The translations under genes and the position numbers were made by a program. The notes under the pieces are model-generated. The model made no database searches. It was given only the letters and a program-made list of their open reading frames with translations, and was not told the DNA's origin. DNA of 64,000 nt from Fomitopsis serialis (Eukaryota; Basidiomycota; Agaricomycetes; Polyporales; Fomitopsidaceae): the NCBI RefSeq assembly GCF_022376445.1, contig NW_025954992.1, forward strand, positions 62,001-126,000. The letters run 5' to 3'. Shown piece after piece: positions 1-12,900 of the stretch (the stretch's first letter is position 1; each line of letters starts with the position of its first letter).

Positions 1-3000
1 GACGTACAGAGAATCGTAAGCAGAGTTTGACGACTCTAGCTGCCCAGGAATAACTAGCTGCTCGCTTTGCGACCCAATGGAAAGGGGTAATTGAGGCACC
101 GGGGGAGAACCATCAGTCGAAAAACGACGACCAGTATGTTTGTGCGGAGGCGGTGTGGGCACGCGCTCGTGTATGGAACGATTGGAATAAGTCGAGGTTG
201 CCCCCGCAGAACGCCGCTTGCGTGCAGCAGACTGTTTGCGCATGAGCGCATTGAGATCCAAGGCGGAGGATCGGGGGTCGGAGGGGAATATGATGGTCCG
301 TCGTACAATGGGGTTGACCGTTGCATCTGACTCTTCACGAGGAGGGCGAAGGGTGATTTCAGGAACTTCCTCCATTGAAGGTCGAAAGCCGTCTTGCGAA
401 GGTCTGTTGGAATAGCCGTCCACGCTGGATCTACCCATAGGTAATGGCGGAGAAGGGGATCGATCGGCGACATCTTCACGCACACCAGGGAGACGACTCT
501 TCCTGTTCTCGGTCAGAGACGTGGCCCGCGTCAACTTGGATGAAGTCGATGGAGAACGAGCAAGTAGACTCTGAAGCTCTGTTTGGTCTAGGCCGAGATC
601 AGAAGCAGCGGCAAATAACTGCTTGAGAGCCGCATCATCAGATTGCGGGTAAGGTTCGTCAGGTACGTGCGGCATGTCAAGCACCTGAGGTGGCTTTCGC
701 GACTGCGTCGCCGTCGCTGGAGATACGCGCGCAGTAGTTGAGGTGGGTTGCTCGAAGTACGTCTGCAAGGCGGGAGCAGATCGTGGAGGTTGACCTGCAC
801 CCAGAGAGTTGAACGAAGGTGATGATGGAGAAAATGCAGTCGACGAAGGCGATGACTTCTCGCGGTGCGACACTGAGTAGGACTCTGAGGCCCTAGGCTT
901 GCGGAACCGGGAGATGAAACTCCTGAGTCCAGGCGAGGCTGAAGCAGGTGGACTAGGATCAGGAGATGATGTTTTGCCATGGTCACGGTCTTCGGGTCGC
1001 AGGACAGTTTGTCCAGACTGCACGCCAGACGTGGGGGAGAAATGAGGGAGATGGCCCGGGAGCGGAGCGGATGCAGGGGGACGCTGCTCCAGTACAGATG
1101 GGGGTATATCTTTGGCACGCAGAGTACCTGTCAGCTTCCTGAACCGTGAAACCTTGTGGGAGGCGGGGAGAGGGATGGTGTTCAGACTATTCGATGACGA
1201 AACCAGCTTCGGGGAGGATATCTGCCTAGGGTTGATGCGCTTGCGACTGGGTGCGCTGGTGGAGTCGCCCATCTTTGGGATCGACGGGGACTTCCTGAGC
1301 GCTGCGGTAGCAGCTTCTGCTCTCTGCTGAACCTCCATGGCTAAACGCGCGGCGTCAACATGGGAGACGTTCGTCTGCGACATGCTGAAGTTAGGAGACA
1401 CAGGCGACTTCATTGTCGACGTCGCCTGAGTCAGAGTCATCACAGAAGGTGGTGACGAGACTGGATCCGGTGCTTCGGGTGTCTGAACACGAGACCGCCT
1501 GCCTTCGAAGGTTGGTGACAGTAAGGCCTGAGCACTCGGAGTTGGTGGCCTCTCGTTGGTCTCTTGACCGAACAACGCGTCCGCCAACGCTTTATGACGG
1601 CGTACAGGGCTAGAGGATACAGGCTCAGGCTGGACATGCGGTTCCGGCGAGGATAGGCCTGGGGTGAGTTCACAAGCGGCGACTCAATACTGTCGACGAC
1701 GGACTCCAACAACGCGTTGACCTTTGCATTGTGGTCTGATCCCTGGAACCCACAGCATTGACGACGGGCTGGACATGAGGCGCCGGGCTTGCAACCTGCA
1801 AGAACAGTGAGTGGACGCCGGCGAAGAACCCGAGTGACTACGTACCCGGTTGTCAGCGAGCGAATAGTTCGACTGTGACGTAGACGGTCTCCGCCTCCTG
1901 AGAGAGTTCGCGCGCGCGCGGCCGTCAGGAGTGTTGACTTTCTGAATGGCGGCCTTCACCAGCTGTCTTGTATGGCAACGAAGTCGCCTTTCGTCAGCCC
2001 CGTAGTCTTCCGCACCGTCTCCTCATGTCCAAGCTCTCGTACGGCGAGGTACCCGGTGTCGAGGAAGCCGACTTGTCCATTGCAGGCACATCGTGCCACT
2101 CAGTGTGATCTGGATCAAGACTGCTGAAAAGGCCGTACAGCCGATCCTTCCTGTGATCTTCGTCCCATGAGTGATAGCTAGACCCGGCGGACTCTATTGA
2201 TGACCTCGAAGAGTTGGCGATGGGAGAAAGGAGAAGGCCTGTTGACGATCCCAGAGAGAACGACGAGTGATGGTTCTGTTTCGACGACCGTCTGCTCACA
2301 TTTGAAGTGTCTCCACTCGAGCTGCCGTTGATGGCCTCAGGGAACGTGGCCACTGTCGGCGACTTCTGTCGACTGTGCGTAGGCGTCGGGGAGCGAAGCG
2401 GGCGGTTGTTGATCTGAAGGGGCGACCCAAGCTCCATTCCCGACATCGCCGACGGTGGTCGATACTCAGACTCCATCGCCATGGACAGACCGTAGGTACG
2501 ATCCATCAGAGGGGATTCCGGTAACGCAGGTGAACGCATGGACCGCGACGTCGACTTCGCCCTCTCCAACCCTTCCGGCAAATCGCTCACGCTCACGGTG
2601 CTGCCATTCTTGCTATACATCGATCCGTCCATGGATTTCCCAGCCGCATGTGAGGTTGCCGCGTTGCGCTCGTGTTCCACGTCACATTCGACGGCGTGGT
2701 TGAACGTGACGAGTTGTTAGCCAAGGCTTGGTATGCAGGCCCAGAGAGGGGTGACATAGGTCGGCGGCGAGTTTGCGCAGATGATTCGAAGACATCAGTG
2801 ACGGGGGAGCTAGTCCCACTACGCTGCCGATCTTCTGGGGTGAACTGGCCATTGACGATTCGATTGAAGAAGAGTGGCGGCGTCGACGCCAGCACGGGGG
2901 TAGAAATTGGCGCAGGAGACTGTCGGGACGACGACGCCGCGGAATTGCTCCTGTACAAGGACGTCGATAAGGTTTGCGGGACGCGAGGGGATGGCGAAGC

Positions 3001-4464
3001 CCCGCTAGGTAAACGGGGGGACGTGGCACGCGGTGTGTTCGACGGTGTTTGGTCGTCAGAATCGAATGTCGACTCACGAGGCGTCATGGGTCTTGGCATG
3101 CCTGGAATGTACCCGGGCAGGCGCGGTGCAGGAGAGCTGGTGGGCGAGCGCATCTCTACAGTCGAAATCTGACTCTGCGTGAGTACGACTCGGTCGTCAG
3201 AGGACACTGCAGTGCCGAACTCCCCAGGTGACACAAGGGGCGAGCGGTGTTCAGTCTGCAGTGAACGCGTAAGCCGTTTTGGAAGTCACCATGTGAGCCT
3301 TTTCATTTACGACGTACCGGTGTCCCCGCAGATCCATTCGAAGCAGTCCCATGGACGTGAGGAAGCGTAGTTCTCTCCATGACAATCTCGTCGTCACCTT
3401 CCTCCTCCATCTCCCTGATGACCTCGTCAAGCGCCAGCGATGCATGGCGCAAGACGTCGGGATGTAACGCCTTAGATAACCGCGTGGTGAAGTCCTTCCT
3501 GTCTGCAGCGGATTCCGAGTCGGAGTCCTGTGGCGCCAGCCGCCCTGCCCGCTGTCTCTCGAAGGCCTTGTCGTTATTCGGGCTGGAAGGCACGGAATTC
3601 GAAGGGTGTACGTGCTGCCATCGGGCGTACTGGGCCTGAGACTGTCCGAATACATGGAGCTTTGCCCTGCCCCGCTACTCGCGACTGTGCTCATGCTCAT
3701 CATAGAGTCCGAGGGTGCGACGGACGGCACATTCCTGCTTCCGCCAGCGCGTCTCCCAGGATTTGTGGAACGAATATAGGTCTGGTCCCGGAGCTTGCCA
3801 GATCCGAACAAGTTGTTACTCATCCGCCTGCTGGCATTGGACCCTTTTGTCGACGATAGAGAGGACATGGACGTTATGCTATGCAGCGCTGTAGGAGTGG
3901 TGCTGGAGGACTGCAACGAGTCTCTAGTGAGCGAAGACGACGTTATGCGGGAACCTAGGTCCTGGCTCTCAGTCGTAGACGCTGACTGTTCACTACTCGC
4001 CTCCTCCCTGCTAACAACAGGCTTGGTCCGCGCAGCCCTGGCATGTAACCGTCCTAATGCTTCGAGGATCATATCCTCCTCCTCCTCAGTGACTTGATTC
4101 CGTGAACCCCGAGCGCGTTGTTCGGCAAATTTGGACTTCAAGTCGTCCAGAGCAATGGGGGTGCCAGACGATGCGCGAAGAAGGCTGAAGCGACGTGTGA
4201 GACTGTACCATTCCAGCATAGATAGTGACATCAAGAAATCCGCACGAAGGGTGAGATGGGCTGAGACAGTAAGAAAGGTATGGACAGTACGCACTCAGGT
4301 AGTATCAGTGATGTCCGAAAGTCATCCGCAGGCGGCAAGGCAGGCAGCGCCTCCGGAGTCTTTGCCTGCTGTACCTGGATGGATGGTTGCTCTGGCACCA
4401 CTGGAGCGCGTTTGGTGTCAGACTTCTTGCTGTGGTCGCGGTGGGCAGAAGAAGGTAGTGACAA
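1..4464 (-). CDS. Large Ser/Pro-rich protein of unknown function (3' end beyond window)
   Basis: I do not recognise a named family. The chosen start (ATG at 4464) opens MSLPSSAHRDHSKK; an intron 4294-4203 joins ..TSLILPD to LTRRFSLLRASSG. The rest is low-complexity Ser/Pro/Thr-rich sequence with scattered charged patches (VTEEEEDMILEALGRLHARA near 4100, SFISRFRKPRASES near 900, LGLDQTELQSLLARSPS near 560). Another intron lies at about 1845-1796 (gtacgt..ttgcag). From 1660 down to base 1 a single frame is open, so the gene continues past the left edge. The coding frame jumps at about 3605, 2638, 2032, 1965, 1750 and 1662, each needing one extra base. Such proteins in fungi are often cytoskeletal or signalling scaffolds, but nothing here proves that. 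The opposite-strand open frames are shadows. Confidence 0.72.
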
Positions 4465-5583
4465 GGTTTAGTGCGTGAAGGATCCAGCGTGTTTAGCCAA
4501 TAGCGTGTAAACCGGTCGAAACAGCGTGCTTACCGTAGACGATACATAGCTAATTGTTCTCGGCGCCACTGAAGATACACTCCTTGGGTTCGACTGCCTC
4601 GTTGTGAACACGTTCAGATGAGGTCCGGGGGTACACAGGCGTAAGCGGCGATCAGGTGTCCACGAGCGCGATGGAGATATCGGGTATGTCAAGGTGGCAC
4701 GGTGTGTGCAGTGGTAGTAGATGCAATAATCAAATCAGACCTCCGAGCAGAGTAATCAGAACCGAGGAAAGTGTTGGAATCGCAAAGTCGGACAAGGCGA
4801 GGGAAGGAGCGAAAAACGTGTTGAACACGAGCTTGAGGTCGACGTAAAGGTACCGCGAGGCTTCTCCCGGCTTTTACCAGTGCATTCAAGGTTCCAAATG
4901 CAGACAGAGAACTCCGAGCTGAGAAGGCGCGGGCAAGGAGAGAAGAGAAAGACAAGGGAACGAACAAGACAGCAAGCAAAAGCAAGATGCTCGGGCAGTG
5001 CGTCCGCTGACACTGGCAGTGATCCCAGTCGACCTCGACCAGTCGCCGCAATTGTCGGGCCAGAAATCTGCCGATCTAGAAAGTAGCTGCCACGTGACCG
5101 TGGTTCCCGCGATGCTAACAACAAGGTCCAGGCGACGTGGTGGCGGCGACGCTTGGCCAGTGGCAACACTAGGGCAATACACTGCTATAGTACGCGGATA
5201 GTGCACACTACTTCCTCTTCGATAGTGTCACCGCGTCATACATAACAGGTGGATACGATCAGCAGGAGAAACTCGATACAACCGTCAACGTCAACCCCAA
5301 CGACACTACCATGTATGCCGGTCTGTACCTCCGACTGCCACTTGTCCATGTTATACGTGGGTTTGCGATGCTACATACTTACACCATCTGTGATCTGTAA
5401 CCATGACTACTGGCCGCGAAATGCCTCAGTTACCCATAGGCTGCACAGACGTTGCGAGGAGGCTGGATTATCAGTATATCGGCCATTGTCTGGTAAGCGA
5501 GGCCTTCGTTGCTGTGGATTCGTGCTGATCTCGTCGTCTGAGACGCTGAGTCGACTGTTGACGCTGATGAGGTAGACCAAGGG
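4465..5583. other. Non-coding upstream region of the Ser/Pro-rich gene
   Basis: No supported gene. Read on the minus strand, 4880-4990 is a long pyrimidine-rich tract (purine-rich on plus), typical of fungal promoters and 5' leaders, and probably belongs to the gene starting at 4464. From 5200 to 5580 I see nothing recognisable. Confidence 0.5.
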
Positions 5584-6103
5584 ACATGTTCTTGCCCGTC
5601 TTGCAGGACCAATCGCGAGACGGTGTACCACTTCCTTATGGAGTGTCCCGCCTTCAATGCGCAGCGAGACCAACTCGCCCGAGAAGCAGGCCCAGCAGCC
5701 CGCTCGATCAAGGATCTCCTCAGCGCAACGAGCACCATGTCACCCCTGTTTCGATACATCCACAACACCGGCCGCTTCGCGGCCGCGTACGGAAACCTGG
5801 AGCTGAAGGAAGAGACCGCGAAGGAGGGCAGCAGACGGACACGCTGACGAGCAGCAAACGACGCACGACGAGATCGAAACTCCCCCTTTCTCGCATCTCA
5901 TAATATTGTCTCGACCTAGCTACACACACGCACACATCTACCCCACCCCACTCCACCCTACTATACCAGCTTGAAGCTTCGGCGGACGGCGATGCTCAGC
6001 GACCAAAGACGAGACGAGACAAGTTCCGAGTAGTGTATGTACTGTCTACATAGGGCTACGCCCTCAGTGACAATAAAAGGAAACAACAACAACATGTTCT
6101 TGC
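5584..6103 (+). mobile_element. 5'-truncated LINE insertion with 11-12 bp target duplication
   Basis: Element body about 5595-6091, flanked by direct copies of acatgttcttgc at 5584-5595 and 6092-6103. It encodes only the last part of the LINE protein, starting at a zinc-knuckle-like CPSCRTNRETVYHFLMEC, followed by FNAQRDQLAREAGPAAR and FRYIHNTGR, then a stop at about 5846. The same protein end and the same 3' untranslated sequence occur in the larger copy at 39788-41411. The 3' end has the small hairpin gggctacgccc, then ctcagtgac and a CAA-rich tail (aaacaacaacaac). 5' truncation, target duplication and a simple-repeat tail are the standard signs of target-primed reverse transcription. Too short to be autonomous. 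Confidence 0.88.
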
Positions 6104-6262
6104 GAGTATGATATCATAACGTTGAGCTAGTGTTACATTGTGGGCACGAGACAGTTTCCCGGTCCTAGTATTCAATTCCACAGGGACTTCAGATTCTGCG
6201 TTCACACCGTCGCATACCTATCAAGGTGTCAACAAAAATGTCACGGCAGTCAGACGTGTGCC

Positions 6263-7241
6263 TTACTTCTTCGTCCATTCCTTCGCCGTCGCAAGGAACT
6301 TCGCATGATCGTTCTTCAATTGCTAGAAGTTTGATCATTAGGTGCCGTTATTTGACAAACCAAGTTTGCTTAATACATACCGCAGCGACATCAGGTTCAA
6401 AGGGGTCATCTGGGCTCGGGTTGTTGACCTTCTCCTGGATTATGGCCAGAACTTCCGGACGATAGACGCGTAGCGTTAGCACCCCCACGAGTTGCGAGCA
6501 TGACAGGCACACCTGAAGACAAAGTCACGCTAGGCTTCCACTGTCAAAGTTGCCGACGCGAGTACGTAAGTTTCAGTCAAAGTAGTGCAAGGAACGTGAA
6601 CAGGGTTTTATGTCACTCGTCAGGGATGTGTTTGGATGTGCAATGTCGCGCGACCGTCCTCACCTGATCTCGAAGGACTGGAACGCAGATATGCCCTTCT
6701 TCATTGATTCCCGGGTGGTATATCTTGGTGGTGAACACAACCTGTACACGCGAGATATGAAGGATCAGACAATTGACGCTCTGGAACATTTGGATAGCCG
6801 ATGACTTTACCGTAGGAGCCTTGAAAGGGAAGTTGTCCGGTAGCGTCACGGTAAAATGGAACGTGCCGCCCTTGTAGGGACTATCCGACTAGATGGCATA
6901 GTGAAGTATATGTAGTTTAGTTCTGGCGATTCTGAGCTTGTTTGCGAAACCTACGGATGCTTTCACCGCGCACCGCCACACAAAGAGGTTGTCCTCATCA
7001 GGCCCCACAATGAGTCCCTGCCCAAAAAGCGAGGTGAGCGAATACAACATCGTCACCGTCAAGCTCGCTTTCATCACCTCTACAGGCTTGTTCCTGACAT
7101 CAGTCAGTTCCTAGAACCATATTAGTAGGCCTGTACTCTCAGATGGTTGAGCGAGTGGCAGCACCTTCTGGATGCGACTGACAATGAAATGGCACATCAT
7201 TCAGTCTTGAGCACAGTTATGATACATTTCACCTTACCGGA
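6263..7241 (-). CDS. Ubiquitin-conjugating enzyme E2, UbcH7 (UBE2L3)-like
   Basis: E2 enzymes carry ubiquitin as a thioester and pass it on with an E3. Nine exons splice cleanly to about 145 residues: MTALRRIQKELTD, KPVEGLIVGPDEDN, LFVWRCAVKAS, SPYKGGTFHFTVTLPDNF, PFKAPTVVFTTKIYHPGIN, EEGHICVPVLRDQWKPSV, VLAIIQEKVNNPSPDDPF, ending LATAKEWTKK. The catalytic Cys is in GHICVPVL (codon at 6685-6687). Length and the N-terminal helix match a bare UBC fold. The usual HPN triplet reads HPG here. The lack of the Asn and the VPV/RDQW context resemble the UbcH7 class, which transfers ubiquitin only to HECT/RBR cysteines; that part is inference. All introns are GT..AG. It shares a divergent promoter region (7242-7703) with the Ash2-like gene. 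Confidence 0.93.
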
Positions 7242-7703
7242 GAGCAGTCATCTCTGTGCTTCAGGTGCAATATGTTGTCGCTTTCGACCTGAGTTCCTGG
7301 CTGGTAATCGGATGTAGTGGAGCAGTGCGCGCGTGCAGTGAAGTCAAGTACAGACCGCCACAAGATGAAGCGCCCGAGATCTCGTATCCGATTGAATCCT
7401 CCCGCGATCACGGGCGTCTACGCGCCGCAGACCACGGTCTGTTTGAAGGCTTTGTGCGGCGGGCCATTGAGCATTGCTTGTGGCCTGGCATCACCGCAAG
7501 CACAACGCTTGCTGTTACCTGGACTCATCGTCGCAGCTCTGCTGGTCTTCAACTGGATCTCCTCTCAGCATCACAGACTCTGGCGGTCTGTCCCAGCTTT
7601 TCGTGGAGTAACTCACTAGCAGGCATTAGCTCGATTCTCGGCGTTGCCTAGTTCTCGGATTCAGACGTGAGGCCATACTATCGGTTTCCTTCAATAAGAC
7701 GCT
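7242..7703. promoter_or_regulatory. Divergent intergenic region between E2 and Ash2/Bre2-like genes
   Basis: A 462 bp spacer between two start codons on opposite strands, so it must contain both promoters. Short open frames on plus (7256-7651) have no recognisable content. I see no clear TATA box. Confidence 0.5.
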
Positions 7704-9681
7704 ATGGAGGCACCGAGCTCGCCGCGTGAACCGTCCCCGCCTGCAGTGATCATTTCCACCGTGCCTGCGCCCGCCCCTGGGCCCAGCCGCAAACGCAAAC
7801 ACACTGCGATCTCCCAAACATTGCACCTTCACCTGCACCATCCGACCCGGGCGCTGCGACGCCAACACCGGGGGCAGACAACGTCGTTCTGCAGACACGC
7901 CACATCGACCTGTCCGCGCGACCACGTCTCACAATATCCCGACACCCCGGCTTCATCGCCATCGCTCCAGGCTCCCCCTACCACAACACGGATCCGCTCT
8001 GCAACAACCGCCTCAATTTCCGATACACGCACGCAGGCCTCGCGCCTCTCGGCTCCGCGCTGCCCTTCCGCACCATCGAGTCCGCCCCGACTTCGTTCCG
8101 CGTATCATGGGAGGACAGGAGTACGTTCGTCAAGGTCACGCAGGATGGTCTGGGACTCAAAGGTGAGAAGGGATTCAGGAGCGCCCGATGTAAGCGCCCG
8201 TGCGGGAGGGGAAGTGGTACATGGAGGTCAAGGTCGAGATGGGCGGTGGGGAGAGGCCTCCGGACAGCCAGAAGCGCGAGGGCAGCCACATCAGGCTAGG
8301 GTGGGCACGGCGGGAGGCCCCTCTCAACGGACCTGCTGGGCTGGATGGGTACAGCTACGCCTTCCGCGACAAGACGGGAGAGAAGGTACACCTCTCCCGG
8401 CCACGACCCTACGGCAAGGCTTTCAAGTCCGGCGACGTGATTGGGATGTACATATCTCTCCCTGCCAGTCGACGCCAGCCGAACCGCAAGGACCCGTACG
8501 ACCCCGCGCGCATAAAGCGCGAGCGCATCGCGATCGATTTCAAGGGGCAGGAGTACTTCGAGTCGTTGGAGTACACGCAGTCCAAGGAGATGATCGCGCT
8601 CATGGATGCCAAAAACAAGGCGAAGGCGAACAGCACCAGCTCGATGCCTTCGTCCGCCACGAAGAAGTCCGCCACGGTGAAGAACCTGCCGTCGTCGGGC
8701 CGCGGCTCCAAAGCAGTTGTGCAGGAGCCAGCACCGATGCGCCCCCTACCCACTCTCGGGTCGGACTCGTACGTCGCGTTCTTCGTGAACGGCGAGTGCC
8801 AAGGCGTCGCCTTCCAGGACTTGTACGACTATCTGCCCCTGCGCGACCCCAAAGCGAAGGCGCACGAAAAGAAGAAGGCCACAAAGGACGGGTATCGAGA
8901 ACACAAGCAGAATCCGTTCGACGACGGCACGCTTGGGTACTACCCGTTCATCTCGCTGTTCAACGAGGCGAGGGTACGCATCAATCCCGGCCCAGATTTC
9001 GATTATCCGCCTCCGCCAGACATCGATGCCGTCCTCGCATCTGTTGACCCCATGGACACGGACGTCAAGCCGTCGCACACGCCACAGACATGGCGACCCA
9101 TGTGTGAGCGCTATCTCGAATTCATCGCAGAGCAGAAAGCGATCGATGATCTCGAGGAACAGGAGGCCCAAACTGGACAGCCAGTACGCACGGAACACGC
9201 ATTTGTCGCGCGTAGACTGATCCACCGCTTGCAGACTCAACAAAAACCAGAAAAACCGGCGAAGCCTGAGAAGCCTGAGAAATCTGAGCAGCCGGAAAAG
9301 CCGGCAAAGCCTGAAAGGGCGACTCAAGAACCGGATAAGGCTCACCTCGACAAGCTGGAGGCCCACCGAGCCAAACGGCGAGCCCAAGCCGCCAGACGGA
9401 GGGAGCGGAAAGCCAAGGAGGCGCAAAAGGAGGCTGAGGACAGGCGTCGGAAGCTTGGGGAGGGTCCATCCTCGAGCACACGAACAAGCGTCCCCGTCGA
9501 CGATGCCTTCGCTGCTGCGAGCCATGCATCACCTGGCACCCCTTCAACGCCATATTTCCAACATCTACCCAGCACTGCAGCCGCATCCCCTGCACCGACG
9601 GCCGCTTCTGATGTTCACATCCCGGAGGTCGTCACTCGTTATGATCCAGCGCCTACAATTCGGAATACGAAATGGAGGTAG
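7704..9681 (+). CDS. Ash2/Bre2-like SPRY protein, COMPASS (H3K4 methylase) subunit
   Basis: Ash2/Bre2 supports the Set1/COMPASS complex that methylates histone H3 Lys4 in the nucleus. The N-terminus (MEAPSSPREPSPP, with basic SRKRKH) leads into a SPRY domain: ISRHPGFIAIAPGSPYHNTD, LNFRYTHAGLAPLGS, SFRVSWEDRSTFVKVTQDG, REGKWYMEVKVEMGGG, HIRLGWARREAPLNGP, GLDGYSYAFRDKTGEK, YGKAFKSGDVIGMYISL, then after a Lys/Ser-rich insertion YVAFFVNGECQGVAFQDL and LGYYPFISLFNEARVRIN. The split SPRY with that last motif is typical of Ash2. The C-terminus is charged, with a KPEKP-type repeat (about 9240-9330) and a predicted Ala/Arg/Glu helix. Two frame jumps occur: near 7803-7815 (a 41 bp intron at 7746-7786 could explain it) and near 8191 (one missing base). 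Confidence 0.88.
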
Positions 9682-9984
9682 ATTCTCATATACATGCTCT
9701 GGCCGAGGACGACAGAGCGACCTCACACGAGCCATGACGGGGTAACATACTCGACGATTAGGGTATCAACTGAGCTACTTTACACGAGCATTGAACTTTG
9801 GACTACGAGCCGTCGTCGACAATACCCTACAATGTTATCGTAATTCCTGCCTACCTACTATTAACGCTTTCATAGGATAGCGTGCTGCCACGTTCATGAC
9901 GTTGTCCACCGAGGAGGTGGTGCCCGTATGGGATAGCTGCCGGCAATCATGAGCGCGTACTAGAAATTGAAATCGGCTCAACGC
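9682..9984. other. Convergent 3' region
   Basis: About 300 bp between the stop codons of the Ash2/Bre2-like and PhoD-like genes. I see nothing beyond likely 3' untranslated sequence. Confidence 0.5.
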
Positions 9985-12900
9985 TCACCTAGCAGTTCGC
10001 CCAATGCCTTTCTCAATCTCGACCCGCATATCGAAGACCAAGTCGCCACTAGTCTCCCACCACACGGCACACCAGTTACGTCTTCCCATGATGCACTTGC
10101 TCTTCGCGGGCTGCCCGTTAGGCTCCTTCTCGAACAGAGGAATCTACCACACCGCTACGTGAGATTGTGCTACTGCATGCTGAGGCGAAGCTCTCACCAT
10201 CGTCTCGTCAGTGGAGATGCGATGTAGAGTACGGTGTGTTTTGGTGGCCAGTGAGGAAACCATGGTCAAGACTGGGTTCGGTGGACTGGGAAGAATAAGA
10301 CAGGTGAATTCACTGTTCCATCAGTTAGCCTCGGCTGGACACGAACGGTGTGTTTACGATTGCACCTAGACAGTCCCTCCGATCAGTACATGTCACTAGT
10401 CATCTTTGCATCTGTACTTACTAGACACAATATTCAGCATGTACCGATGGTCGAGCGGAGGTGGTATGTCTGCCTCTTTCTGTTGGCGGAGTGTTTTGAA
10501 TAGGCCAACAGCAGCGCAGTGTACATCTCCTGAAAGGAACGTGACACGACAGTGTCTCGTCCAGGCATATCGCTGCATCTGTTCAACGAGCCAGTTGCGC
10601 TCTTTCTGTGCGACAGATAAGTGTAGCACAATGACTCGCCCCCGTGATCATTAAGAGCCACGAACCTTATGGGCTTTCGAAGTCCAGTGATCATTCTGTC
10701 ACAGAATAATCGATGAGCCAATGACATAAATCCATCCGCAAAGGGACACCCCACCAAATCATCGAGTAGCTCTGCATCAGCGTTGAACTTATTGACGAAG
10801 CCAGAAAGACCCAAGGACCCTGACCTTCCAAGCGCGGTCAACGGATTCATTTTCGACTCTAGGACGTTCTCAAGGAACACCATGCGAGGATAAGCGATAG
10901 GAATGCCTGTCGAAAAGTTGAAGATGTGATGAAAAGATGAGGGAGAAATTGGGCACACTCACCAAGTTGTATGACGAGATGTTCTACGCCTGGGGGCATT
11001 GCGCCCACTCGATCGAACACGATCCGATATGATCGGTCGCTGCAGACCTGGTCAAGCTTTCTCTCCGCACTGGGATGAAATGTCACCGCTATGAGACATT
11101 GTTCAGGACGTCTCGCATTGCTTACCGGCAATCGAGCAGTAGCATCCATACTTGAGGACCGAGGTACGTCAAGAACGAATGAGAAGGGAAGGGTATGTAC
11201 GGCCCGTCCGCCCCAATAATGAGCGACTGGAACGGATGACGTCGATCATCTCTGCCATCAATGTCCACTGAGAGGACGGGCATAATTATCAAATTATGGT
11301 CCCACAATCAGTAGAGTGTACACACCGTTGATGAAGCACTGGAACAGCAAGAAGAAGAAGTATCCCCGTGAACCGATACTATTTGCAGAGGTGAGTGCTT
11401 GAAAACATCGCCTCCAATGACAACCACCCACTATCCAAAGACAGACGAAAGCATGAGCTCGTCAGGATCTGTGAATGCATTCAGCCAGGGAGGGTACGTC
11501 GAGAAGGAAATAAGACTGACAACTGCCAAACCCGTCGATCTTCGCGCCGTCGATGAGTTGGAAGTTCTGACATGATTCAAGAATAGCTCACCAGATCTGT
11601 GGGGCAATACCGTCAATGGTTGTCGATCTATCGGGCTACGCAGCGCTCACCATGATCATCTGTCATCCCACAGATTAGGCGCATACGCTCACGAATCAGC
11701 GACTACAGACTCACCAAGCATGTTGAGCATCGGGCTAATTGTCGGTGTCGCGGCCGGTCAATCGAAACATGTCTACCATGTAGAATAATTGAGACTCACA
11801 TCGAGCAGTTCGCTCTTGCAAACGCTCCACTTCTGAAAGTATGGCAATAGTGATTGAAGTAAAATCGATCTATTGCCACCCGCATCTCTTCACTCAGTGG
11901 GAACTTCCTCTTCTTTTCTCCCTTCGGTAAAGATACCCATTCTTGCAATTCTGGTTCGCGTACAACTCCATCGCAGTACAGTTGGTCCCCACCTCCCACC
12001 AAAGCATGGAATGGTTGTTCAGCATGCTTAGCTAGGAGATCGGTCCATACTGGGTCGTACCCGCTGTGGAATCCAGGGCCGCAGAAGTCGTTCGCATTCA
12101 CACCTGCGCTGAACCCATTACACTGCGCGAGTCAGGAAGGACGAAGGGCATGATGATGGTATACTGACTGAATAAGCCGCCCAGCGCATGTTTTCCGTGC
12201 GGCCTGGAACGAAGAAATGAAGAGGAAGTCCACGGTTGACGCTGTATGTGATGCGTGTCTCGGTTTGCCCTAGCGGAATCTCCAGCATAAAGCGCCAGAA
12301 TGTAAAAGTACTACAGAAAGCTATGTTACCCTAGCCATCTAAAGCAGTCGAGCGGTGGCTTACCCTGAGTGCCCGACGTAGACATACAGTTCGTGGCCGT
12401 AACTGTGTTTCGTGATTGCATTTGGACCGTCGGGAATGCTGTCATAATCTGGTCGACTCGTAGAATGAGGGTCAGCCGGGTGAGGTCCCAGATCTACCGA
12501 CAGTCCCCGCGAAATCGGCGAGACGAGCTCCGAAGTAATTGTATTGGACGAGTTGAATCCCAAGTATAGCTCAATACCGGGCTTGGTTCGTAGTCGGAAC
12601 CGGCGTCGGCGGCTGTCGGAGTGATGTATAGCGATCGGCCAAACAATAGCATTCGGCTAGGAACTTACTGACGATCAGTGCCGCCCCGCGCCAGATTCCT
12701 TGTCTGTCGACGGTGTCGTACCGCAGAAGCGGACCTGCCATTAGCTGGAGGTAGGGCTCCATGTGCGCGACCTTCAGATTCCTCGATCGTTCCACAGCGC
12801 TCATCCGAGCGAGATGATGTAGGGGTGAATCCGGGGTTCCAGCCTCATACTGGCTTGATTGGGACGGTATGGTCCCGAGCGACGGGGTGCGCTTTCCGTT

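Noticed and set aside
2672..3172. Long plus-strand open frame opposite the Ser/Pro-rich gene
   Set aside because: The minus strand gives the Ser/Pro/Thr composition and splice signals that continue on both sides; the plus frame is its shadow.
8746..9525. Minus-strand Leu-rich frame opposite the Ash2/Bre2-like gene
   Set aside because: Shadow of Lys/Glu/Pro codons in the Ash2-like tail.
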